A stretch of 16,937 nt of DNA from assembly GCF_002811955.1 (NCBI RefSeq), contig NZ_NPEF01000014.1, positions 1 to 16,937 on the forward strand, read 5' to 3'. The notes below the pieces were generated by a model, which did not search any database, was not told where the DNA came from, and saw only the letters and a program-made list of their open reading frames with translations. Made by a program: the position numbers and the translations under genes. Source of the DNA: Leptospira ellisii (GTDB taxonomy: Bacteria; Spirochaetota; Leptospiria; Leptospirales; Leptospiraceae). Below are positions 1-9,121 of this stretch, piece by piece (position 1 is the first letter of the stretch; each line of letters opens with the position of its first letter).

Positions 1-889
1 ACGCGTCAACGGAATCTGCCAAGCGATCAAACCCAAGGTCAAACCTCCGAGGGTCGTCTTCCAGTAAATCGGAACCGTTTAAAGAGCGTTCTTCGAACGG
101 TTCCGTTGCGATTCCCACGCTGATCGTGATCGGTTTGAGTTTCCAGGAATGCGCGCGGACGGCTTCCGCCAGACGTTCTCCGATTTCGATCGCCTCCTCT
201 TCGGACGTTCCGGGTAACGCGGCGATGAATTCCTCTCCTCCGTATCGGGCGAGAAGATCCGAACCTCGCAGGGTTCCCTCCAAAAGGGAGGCGACCGTGA
301 TCAAAACCCTGTCCCCTGCCGCGTGACCGAACGAATCGTTGAAATTCTTAAAATGATCCACGTCGATCATCAGTAGGGAGAAAAACGTGTTTTGTTTTTT
401 GGATTTTTGAAGTATGAATTTCAGTTCCTCGTCGAAAAACCTTCTGTTTTTCAATCCGGTCAGAGGGTCGGTACAGGCTTGTTCGAACAACGTATCGTTG
501 GCCTTTTTTAATTCCTGCGCGAGTTGACTGATTTTGCGGTTGGATTCGACGAGCTCCGTGATGTCCCTACCGGTGATATAAACCAAACCGGTTTCCAGAT
601 CGGGATATCCGGTCCATTGAAAGTGTCTGTAGGTTCCGTCTGCGCAGAGATATCTGTTTTGAATCGAGGAATTGGAAATTCCGTCCTTTAGTTTTTCGAA
701 TTCCCTCAACGAATGTTCCCGATCGTCGGGATGAAGTCTGTCGAAGGGGATGGTTCCGATCAATTCCTGCGGTGCAAATCCCAGGATTTTTTCGAAGGCG
801 CCGTTTACCTGCAAAACGATTCCGTCCAAGGTTTGTATGGAAAGTAAATCCAAGGAATGCCTGAAAAATTTTTCAAAGTCGTAGTTCAT
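1..889 (-). CDS. PAS-GGDEF diguanylate cyclase (C-terminus cut by window edge)
   Basis: Predicted cytoplasmic sensor that makes c-di-GMP from two GTP. Reading leftward from the ATG at 889-887, 296 codons are visible before the sequence runs out, so the C-terminus is missing. Residues 1-115 form a PAS domain (HPDD at 53-56, GRDIT at 107-111). A short coiled linker follows, then a GGDEF domain from about 135 with DPLTGLKNRR (141-150), the metal Asp in MIDVDHF (D176), FGHAAGD (187-193) and an intact GGEEF (217-221). An RxxD inhibitory site (R208-D211) lies five residues before GGEEF, so product inhibition is expected. About a dozen extra residues seem to sit between SVGIAT (257-262) and the probable start of the last conserved helix near residue 291. 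The start is the first ATG at the PAS boundary; only a weak purine stretch (AAAGAAA) precedes it. It diverges from mutL. The family call is firm; the signal sensed is unknown. Confidence 0.9.
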   Translation of the reverse strand, partial: MNYDFEKFFRHSLDLLSIQTLDGIVLQVNGAFEKILGFAPQELIGTIPFDRLHPDDREHSLREFEKLKDGISNSSIQNRYLCADGTYRHFQWTGYPDLETGLVYITGRDITELVESNRKISQLAQELKKANDTLFEQACTDPLTGLKNRRFFDEELKFILQKSKKQNTFFSLLMIDVDHFKNFNDSFGHAAGDRVLITVASLLEGTLRGSDLLARYGGEEFIAALPGTSEEEAIEIGERLAEAVRAHSWKLKPITISVGIATEPFEERSLNGSDLLEDDPRRFDLGFDRLADSVDA

Positions 890-1175
890 ATCGATTTCTT
901 TTTTTCCGAAAGTTCTTCTTTGTTCGGTCGCAGATCCCCGCAAGAGGTCGTATCGTTTCCGAGTTTACATCGATCCATTTTCGTCGATTTTTTCGGAGAA
1001 TTGATTTCGGATTATCACATGATCTAAATTTAATTCGAATCCGTTTCCCGAAAAGAAACCGGAGTTTCTCGAATCTTATACCCGGTGAATTTTCGTTTTC
1101 CGGGATGAATTTTGCGGATTCCGCCGAATCCCGTCCTTGACAGTCTTAGTTGGAGTTCCCACATTGAACCTATTC
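890..1175. promoter_or_regulatory. Divergent intergenic region, GGDEF gene / mutL
   Basis: This 286-base stretch separates the leftward GGDEF gene from rightward mutL and holds no convincing gene. On the plus strand a possible promoter for mutL is TTGATT at 1001-1006, an 18-base spacer and TAAATT at 1025-1030. Two mutually exclusive inverted repeats lie just before mutL: CGGGAT (1101-1106) with ATCCCG (1128-1133), and GGATTC (1116-1121) with GAATCC (1126-1131). A GGAG ribosome binding site is at 1152-1155. I found no clear promoter for the GGDEF gene. Confidence 0.3.
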
Positions 1176-2963
<1,788 letters not shown>

Positions 2964-3593
2964 AGAAGTTCCCGAAAAGGAACCGGACCGAGTCGTCCGC
3001 AAGTTATTCCGGCAAACGTTAGTCGGAATCGTGATCCTATTGTTCGGGGTCGTTTTTATGGCCCGCGTTTTTCCGGAGCCGGTGCTCGCGGTTTCGGAGA
3101 AGTTCATAGAGATCACCGGAGTGTTCGGAGTCGGGATCGGAATTCTGTTGGCGGACTCCCTGCACGTATTCATTCCCCCCGACGTTTTTTTGATGATGGC
3201 GGTCGCCGGAAAACTCAATTCGATCCTGGTGATCGTTTCCGCGTCGATCGGAAGTCTGATCGGAGGGACGGTTTCCTATCTTACGGGCCGAATCCTTTTG
3301 CCGAAGATAGAACGGGTCGCGACCTTCGTAAAAAGACACGAACAAAAGTTGGAGCATTACCTTCATCGATACGGTTTTTGGGCCGTGGTTTTGGCCGCGT
3401 TGACCCCGCTTCCGTATTCCTGGGTTTCGCTGGCCGCGGGGACGATGAAAATGAGATATCTTCTTTTTTTTCAGGGTTGTCTTTTCCGGATTCCCCGTTT
3501 TATAGTATTCTATTATCTCATTCAATTCGGTTGGATCGGCGGCGGAATGTAGAATCCTTTCCGCAATGCGGACGTCCAATCTAAAGAAGAGTT

Positions 3594-3838
3594 TTGCAGA
3601 ATCAGGTCGAACGTTTGGAAACCAATCAACCCGAACTATTTCCGAAAACGCAGGAGCAGATCATCCGGGAGAATCTGGATTTGTTCGATCTTCCGATCCG
3701 AATCCAAGGTCTCATCGAGAACATTCTCCGCGGAAATATCCGGGAACAATCCCTGGTTTGTTGTCACAGCGCCTGCGACGTCTGCAACGCGACGATCCGC
3801 ACCTGTCTTCGTAAGATCAAAAACGAACTGGAACCTTC

Positions 3839-3842
<4 letters not shown>
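3594..3842 (+). CDS. Small conserved-looking cysteine-rich protein, function unknown
   Basis: An 82-residue protein that I do not recognise. The N-terminal 50 residues look helical and charged ([16 protein letters not shown]...). The C-terminal third contains a dense cluster, CCHSACDVC (56-64) plus C71, giving five cysteines and one histidine within 16 residues. That could bind a metal or an Fe-S cluster, or form disulfides. It starts at TTG 3594, preceded by AAAGAAG at 3583-3589 with 4 bases between. Its stop codon overlaps the GTG start of rarA (GTGA at 3839-3842), the usual geometry of coupled genes. A competing frame (3566-3814) shares the same bases but lacks this overlap and gives an arginine/serine-rich translation typical of a shadow. 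Position between a repair gene set and rarA suggests, but does not show, a role with RarA. Confidence 0.7.
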
Positions 3843-5110
<1,268 letters not shown>

Positions 5111-5284
5111 TCATTTATCGTGAAGTTCGGGACGGATCCGGATCTGTTTGTTCGGGGATTCGACCGTTTTTGACGGACCCGGTTCGGACCTGTTTTCGCG
5201 GAATTTAGAAGCGGCGTTTTTGGAAAAGGAACCCGCTTTGTTTTCGATCACGGTGCGTTTTTGTTCATATTCGGAACGGAACAT
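5111..5284 (-). CDS. Small basic hydrophilic protein (57 aa), function unknown
   Basis: A short gene read leftward from ATG 5284-5282 to TGA 5113-5111. The ribosome binding site GGAGGG (5293-5288), 3 bases before the ATG, is one of the strongest in the window. The 57-residue product starts MFRSEYEQKRTVIENK and is rich in K, R, E, S and N. It has no Cys or Trp and no hydrophobic segment, so a soluble, perhaps disordered protein is likely. Codons (GAA, AAA, TCC, CGC) match the neighbours. It is convergent with rarA and ends exactly at the base after the rarA stop. It lies 203 bases downstream of hisC on the same strand. I do not recognise the family. The case rests on the ribosome binding site and the clean fit between genes; absence of homologues would weaken it. 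Confidence 0.5.
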   Translation of the reverse strand: MFRSEYEQKRTVIENKAGSFSKNAASKFRENRSEPGPSKTVESPNKQIRIRPELHDK

Positions 5285-5487
5285 TTTCCCTCCTTTTCAA
5301 ATGGGACCTCTTGTCTTCTTCCTAAGTTTCGTGCGCTGACGGAAAATCCTGAATCCTTTTTCCCATTTCTGCGTTACAAAAGAATTTCAAATCCGAATCG
5401 ATTTGCGAAAGGTTTTATCGGAACGAAGAAGGAACTCTTGCTGGCGTTCCTTTCGGCGGGTCGCGTTTTTTTCCTTTGTGTTTACGT
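5285..5487. other. Intergenic region between hisC and the 57-aa gene
   Basis: This 203-base stretch holds no gene that I can support. It contains the GGAGGG site for the 57-residue gene (5288-5293) and a 7-base inverted repeat, AAGGAAC (5429-5435) with GTTCCTT (5446-5452). That repeat could be a weak terminator for hisC, because pyrimidine-rich sequence follows on the minus strand. A run of seven T at 5466-5472 is present on the plus strand. I found no convincing promoter. Confidence 0.25.
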
Positions 5488-6591
5488 TTACGCGAATTCC
5501 TTCGAAAGCGCTTCGAGGACCCGGTCGTTTTGTTCCGGTCTTCCGATCGTGATCCGGATCGCGTTCAAGTCGTAACTTTTCAGATCCCTTAAAATGATTC
5601 CCTGACGCAACAGGGAACGGCAGATCTCATCGGAGGTTTTTCCGTTTTTTCTCGCGAACAATGTTATGAAATTCGCATACGAATCGATCCAGGTCAGTTC
5701 GCGTTCCAGTGCGAAGTCCTCGTAGCGTTTCATCTGCGCGAGATTTTTTTCCAGATAAAAATCCACGTGTTCCGGACGACGCAGCGCCTCGGTCGCGGCG
5801 AATGCCGAAAGATTGGCGATGCTGAACGGCGGGCGCATCTTGTATAAATTGCGGATCAATTCCGCGTCGCCGATTCCGTATCCGATCCTCATTCCCCCCA
5901 ATCCGTAGACTTTGGAAAAGGTTCCCGTGTAGAACACGTTCGGGAAACGATCCGTAAGTTCCCTGGGGGACAGGGATTTTTCAGGATCCTTTTTGGCGGC
6001 GAATTCCATATACGCTCCGTCAATGACGACTAACGTGTCCGGGGACAAACGTTCCAGAAATCCGTAGACGTCAGTTTTCGACAAGGCGTCTCCGGCCGGA
6101 TTGGACGGGGTGCATAAAAAGAGTATCTTCGGCCGAAGTAGTTTCGCGAGATCCAAAAACGCGTCCAAATCGTGCGGAACGGTTTCCGTGGAATGAATTT
6201 TGGCCCCGCATTGCAACGCGTAGATCTTATACATCGCGAAGGTGATCCGATTGATGAGAACGGAATCGCCGGGACTCAGTACGGAACGGCACGCGAAATC
6301 CAAAACCTGATCGCTTCCGTTTCCGGGCAGAATCCGTTCCGGAGCGACGCCGAATTTTAGGGAGAGTTCGTTTTTAAGATCCAGATAGGAATCGTCCGGA
6401 TAGAGATACATTTGCGACGCGTTTTCCCGGATCCGCTCCGTCACATGAGGGGAACATCCGAACGGGTTTTCGTTCGAACCGAGTTTGATCACGTCTTCGG
6501 GCCGAATGCCGAATTCGCGCACGACGAGTTCGATCGGTTTTCCCGCTTCGTAACTTTTAAGGGAGCCCAAGACCGGGTGAAACTGAACCAT
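5488..6591 (-). CDS. hisC: Histidinol-phosphate aminotransferase (PLP, class II fold I)
   Basis: Catalyses glutamate-dependent transamination of imidazole-acetol phosphate to histidinol phosphate in histidine synthesis; relatives may also act on aromatic amino acids. The 367 residues match the family length. Visible PLP-enzyme landmarks are SNENPFG (39-45), YPDDS (64-68), PGNGSDQ (89-95), TPSNPAG (161-167, with N164), VIDGAY (189-194, D191 facing the PLP nitrogen; most relatives read DEAY), [10 protein letters not shown] (224-233, K227 the Schiff-base lysine), MRIGYG (234-239) and R346 in AIRIT, the probable substrate-carboxylate arginine. The start is ATG 6591, with GGGAG immediately upstream; an overlapping ATG at 6602 is out of frame. 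No other his genes flank it, so it is a detached pathway gene. It diverges from a small gene at 6752. Confidence 0.93.
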   Translation of the reverse strand: MVQFHPVLGSLKSYEAGKPIELVVREFGIRPEDVIKLGSNENPFGCSPHVTERIRENASQMYLYPDDSYLDLKNELSLKFGVAPERILPGNGSDQVLDFACRSVLSPGDSVLINRITFAMYKIYALQCGAKIHSTETVPHDLDAFLDLAKLLRPKILFLCTPSNPAGDALSKTDVYGFLERLSPDTLVVIDGAYMEFAAKKDPEKSLSPRELTDRFPNVFYTGTFSKVYGLGGMRIGYGIGDAELIRNLYKMRPPFSIANLSAFAATEALRRPEHVDFYLEKNLAQMKRYEDFALERELTWIDSYANFITLFARKNGKTSDEICRSLLRQGIILRDLKSYDLNAIRITIGRPEQNDRVLEALSKEFA

Positions 6592-6751
6592 CTTCTCCCA
6601 TGGTTTTTTCCGGAAAAATTTTGGGAATCGATTTAAGAATAAAATCCCAAAGCCGGTTCGGAAAAGTGCGCGGCTTCGTTGGAACGGAACGTTTTTTTCC
6701 CTCTAATTCCCAATGTTTCGATCCGGCGAGTTCGAAGGGAAGGGTAAAGAA
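6592..6751. promoter_or_regulatory. Divergent regulatory region with repeated TTGGGA boxes
   Basis: This region lies between hisC (minus) and the 52-residue gene (plus). It carries TTTGGGA at 6620-6626 facing TCCCAAA at 6645-6651, a 7-base inverted repeat with an 18-base AT-rich centre. A third copy in inverse orientation, ATTCCCAA at 6706-6713, is an exact reverse complement of TTGGGAAT at 6621-6628. A TAAAAT hexamer (6640-6645, plus) lies in the centre of the first repeat, but no good -35 element accompanies it. This could be an operator for one or both genes; it is pattern evidence only. Confidence 0.35.
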
Positions 6752-6910
6752 ATGAAGTTTCACGATCTGGTGGACGAAAAAAGCGCGGACCTTTTGGAAG
6801 ACGGGGAAAACGGAGAGGCGCTGCTCGAAGAGATCCTGAAATCCTTCGAACGTTTTGACCGCGAGTTGGGGAACTCGATTTCGGAATTCCTTTCGTCGGA
6901 TCAGAAATAA
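6752..6910 (+). CDS. Small acidic helical protein (52 aa), function unknown
   Basis: A 52-residue product starting MKFHDLVDEKSADLLEDGEN, strongly acidic and probably all helical, with the pattern EALLEEILKSFERFDREL (26-43) suggesting an amphipathic helix or coiled coil. There are no Cys or Trp residues and no membrane segment. I chose ATG 6752 because AAGGG lies 7 bases upstream; an upstream in-frame ATG at 6713 would add 13 residues but has no such site. It diverges from hisC and ends one base before the stop of the convergent M48 protease gene, so the fit between genes is tight. No family recognised; it could be a regulator or adaptor, but nothing in the sequence decides this. Confidence 0.55.
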   Translation: MKFHDLVDEKSADLLEDGENGEALLEEILKSFERFDRELGNSISEFLSSDQK

Positions 6911-6911
6911 T

Positions 6912-8057
6912 TTAATTACAAATCTCTCGGATCGTTTTCCAACGATCCATCCGAATTCGCTTCGTTCCCATTTTCGTTTTTCTGGAATATTCCTCGGCGG
7001 TTTCGATGCGTTTTTTATTGTCCGGATGCGTGCTGAACCAATCCAGGATCTTTACCGCCTTCCATTCCGAATCGTTTTCCTTTTTTTGCGAGTCGGAAGG
7101 CGTCTTCTCTTTTCCGAGTTTCGTTTCCTCCCTTTGGAAGAAATCCACGAATCCTCCGATTCCCAATCCAGATTTTTTCAGACGTTCGAACGCGTAGAGA
7201 TCGGCTTCCTCCTCGAATTCCCTGGAATAACGGAGAATCGCGAGCGTGTTCACAATTTCGGTTAACGTTTCCAGAGTATCTATGTCCGTGAATCCGATTC
7301 CCACGGAAAGTTTTACGACGATCGAAATCCCCAAGATGCGGATGAGCTGGCGAATCCCGTGCCGTTTTTCCACGTGTGCGATCTCGTGCGCGAGCACGGC
7401 GGCGATTTCATCCGGGGTTTCGGATTCCTCTAAAAGTCCGGAAAAGAGATAGATCTTTCCTCCCGGTAAGGCGAACGCGTTGACCTCGGAACTTTTCAGA
7501 ACTCCGATCGTATAACTTCCGCGATCTTCGGGGCGCAGGATCGATTCCGAAATCGTACGCAGTCCCCGTTTTAACTTTGGGCTTTTGCATTCCGGGTATT
7601 CCGCCTCGAAACGTTTGGACAGAAGTTCGCCGAGGGATCGATCCACGGTTTCCGGCACGAATACGTAGGTTCTGTCCAATTTCGCGACGAGTAGATATCC
7701 GATTCCGAGGGCGGGAATTCCGGCTAACAGAATCTGTACGAAGGTCGGCAACAGCAAAAAACGTTTCAGCCAGCCGGTCGCCCCGTGTCCGAGCCTTCGT
7801 TTTCGGAACGTGCGGATTTTTTCCGCGGTTTCCTCTGAATCGAAGGTAAGTATGTAATCGTTGTTCGTATCTTCGGGATCGTCGAATTGAAGTCTGTATT
7901 CCTTTCCCAATTTTTCCAGGGATCGGAGATGTTTATAAGAAAAACGGAATGTTTGCGGATCGGATTCTTCCGTGATAAAACGCAGTTCTGTCGTTTCCGG
8001 AAAAAGCGCCCCCTCGATAGGGGACGCAGTTTTTCCGTCGTAAAGACGGTCGGACAT
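6912..8057 (-). CDS. M48-family zinc metalloprotease with N-terminal domain and membrane anchor
   Basis: A 381-residue predicted membrane-anchored protease. Residues 1-90 form a small beta-rich domain (DGKTASP start) resembling the N-terminal domain found in some bacterial M48 proteases (DUF7092-like, by recollection). A basic stretch (83-100) precedes a membrane segment at about 103-125, predicting N-terminus in and protease outside. The catalytic domain has AFALPGGKIYLFSGLL (194-209), HEIAH (224-228: two zinc histidines and the catalytic Glu) and E282-x3-D286 in YSREFEEEAD as third-ligand motif, with STHPDNKKRI near the C-terminus. A second hydrophobic stretch at 238-256 is usual for BepA/Oma1-type members. 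Only 3 bases separate it from the yjgN-like stop, and AAAGG abuts the ATG, so translation is probably coupled. A role in envelope protein quality control is likely by family; the substrate is unknown. Confidence 0.9.
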   Translation of the reverse strand: MSDRLYDGKTASPIEGALFPETTELRFITEESDPQTFRFSYKHLRSLEKLGKEYRLQFDDPEDTNNDYILTFDSEETAEKIRTFRKRRLGHGATGWLKRFLLLPTFVQILLAGIPALGIGYLLVAKLDRTYVFVPETVDRSLGELLSKRFEAEYPECKSPKLKRGLRTISESILRPEDRGSYTIGVLKSSEVNAFALPGGKIYLFSGLLEESETPDEIAAVLAHEIAHVEKRHGIRQLIRILGISIVVKLSVGIGFTDIDTLETLTEIVNTLAILRYSREFEEEADLYAFERLKKSGLGIGGFVDFFQREETKLGKEKTPSDSQKKENDSEWKAVKILDWFSTHPDNKKRIETAEEYSRKTKMGTKRIRMDRWKTIREICN

Positions 8058-8060
8058 CCT

Positions 8061-9023
8061 TTAACCGCCGAAGACGGAGTTGAAAGCCTCTCCCGCTTCC
8101 TGGATTCCGTCGGCGAGAGGGCTCGCTCCGGAATCCTTTACGCTTCGGATCGCGGTGAGATCCGGAGAGTTTTCCAAAGAGATGGATTGTATGAGGATTC
8201 GAAGCGAACGCAAGTAAGCCCAGGGAATTCCGATTCCCAACGTGAAAAGTATGAGTCCCGTGGCGACGAACGCGTTCTTAAGCAGGGTTCCTCCTTTAAG
8301 ATCGGAGCGGAACGAAATCCCCTGAAACTTGGAGCGGTTCCAGTAATAATTATGGAGGTTTGCCCCGAACCAAAAGCTGTATATGCCGACCGTGGGAATC
8401 ATAAGAAGAATCCCCTTGAGATAGATCTTGAAGAGCTCCTTGCCCTGTCCTTCATAGCGGAAGTCCGCGTCGCCTAAGTGTGTGTGTTCCGTAAAAAAAC
8501 GATCCAGTTTGTTGACGAACCAGGGCGAATAGATTCCCAATGTGATCGCGGACAGGAACGCTCCCGGCACGAAAATTTTGACCAACTCGGTTACGGTTCC
8601 GGTGAAACGAAAGCGTACGTTGTTAAACGAAGTCCTACTCAGAAAGTATCTTCTGGATCCGATCGTTAGATAAGGGATTACGCAGAGAAGTCCCGCGTAA
8701 AACGATATGGATACGAGAATCACCGCGAACTTTCCGATCATGGACGCCAGCCAATAGATTCCCACTACGGCCGCGGCTCCGGCGAGTACGATCCCCATTC
8801 CTTTGAGAAAGCCGATAAAATTCTCCTTACCGGTTCCGTGATAGTCGAAACGTTGTCCGCGGAACGACACGTGGCGGAAAAGAAATTTCTGCGTGTTCAC
8901 CTTGGCCCAGAAATAGTAGATTCCGATCGTGATGATCGTAAAAAAGATGTTTTTCAAATAAATGAGAAAGAGCTCTTCTCCTTTTGCGTCGACGGCAAAA
9001 CGATTTTCGGTTTCGGTCTGCAT
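8061..9023 (-). CDS. YjgN-family (DUF898) multi-pass membrane protein
   Basis: A 320-residue polytopic membrane protein of unknown biochemical role. Three copies of the DUF898 unit can be read, each starting with a GxxxELxxIY/F-like phrase, then a hydrophobic ITIGIYYFW-type segment, then an HTxFxGxxFxYxGxGKE-type phrase: IYLKN...TIGIYYFWAKV...FDYHGTGKE; IFVPG...TLGIYSPWFVN...FRYEGQGKE; IYLKG...TVGIYSFWFGA...SFRSDLKGG. Additional hydrophobic segments lie between them. The C-terminal 45 residues are soluble. I chose ATG 9023 because GAGGAA (9033-9028) lies 4 bases upstream; a GTG at 9074 in the same frame would add 17 residues and lacks such a site. The M48 protease gene follows after 3 bases, so the pair probably act together. 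The cyclase fusion gene lies 98 bases upstream in the same direction and may or may not be co-transcribed. Confidence 0.87.
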   Translation of the reverse strand: MQTETENRFAVDAKGEELFLIYLKNIFFTIITIGIYYFWAKVNTQKFLFRHVSFRGQRFDYHGTGKENFIGFLKGMGIVLAGAAAVVGIYWLASMIGKFAVILVSISFYAGLLCVIPYLTIGSRRYFLSRTSFNNVRFRFTGTVTELVKIFVPGAFLSAITLGIYSPWFVNKLDRFFTEHTHLGDADFRYEGQGKELFKIYLKGILLMIPTVGIYSFWFGANLHNYYWNRSKFQGISFRSDLKGGTLLKNAFVATGLILFTLGIGIPWAYLRSLRILIQSISLENSPDLTAIRSVKDSGASPLADGIQEAGEAFNSVFGG

Positions 9024-9097
9024 TTTATTCCTCGTTACTTCAGTTTGATTGATAGAAGGGGATAGAAGCAGCACGGTAGAGCCTCTTCGAATTCGTT

Positions 9098-9121
9098 CAA
9101 GAAAAAAATTTCGAAAGAAAC
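9098..9121 (-). terminator. Weak terminator-like hairpin after the cyclase fusion gene
   Basis: Immediately after the TAG stop on the minus strand, GGTTTC and GAAATT can pair (with two G-U pairs) around a TTTC loop. Seven T follow. The stem is AT-rich and weak, so read-through into the yjgN-like gene is quite possible. Confidence 0.25.

Noticed and set aside
3474..3481. Run of eight T in the YqaA-like gene as a phase-variation tract
   Set aside because: T and A runs of similar length are common in this window and the frame is intact; no evidence of switching.
3566..3814. 82-codon frame overlapping the Cys-rich small gene
   Set aside because: The alternative frame at 3594-3842 has a ribosome binding site and a stop/start overlap with rarA; this one has neither.
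5261..5575. 104-codon plus-strand frame (and 5148-5339) in the rarA-hisC gap
   Set aside because: No ribosome binding site, overlaps the hisC 3' end antisense, and low-complexity Phe/Ser-rich product.
6557..6763. 68-codon minus-strand frame across the hisC start
   Set aside because: It overlaps the hisC N-terminus in another frame and covers the regulatory boxes; no homology-like pattern seen.
7887..8477. 196-codon open frame on the plus strand
   Set aside because: It overlaps the M48 and YjgN-like genes antisense, both of which have clear family motifs and ribosome binding sites.
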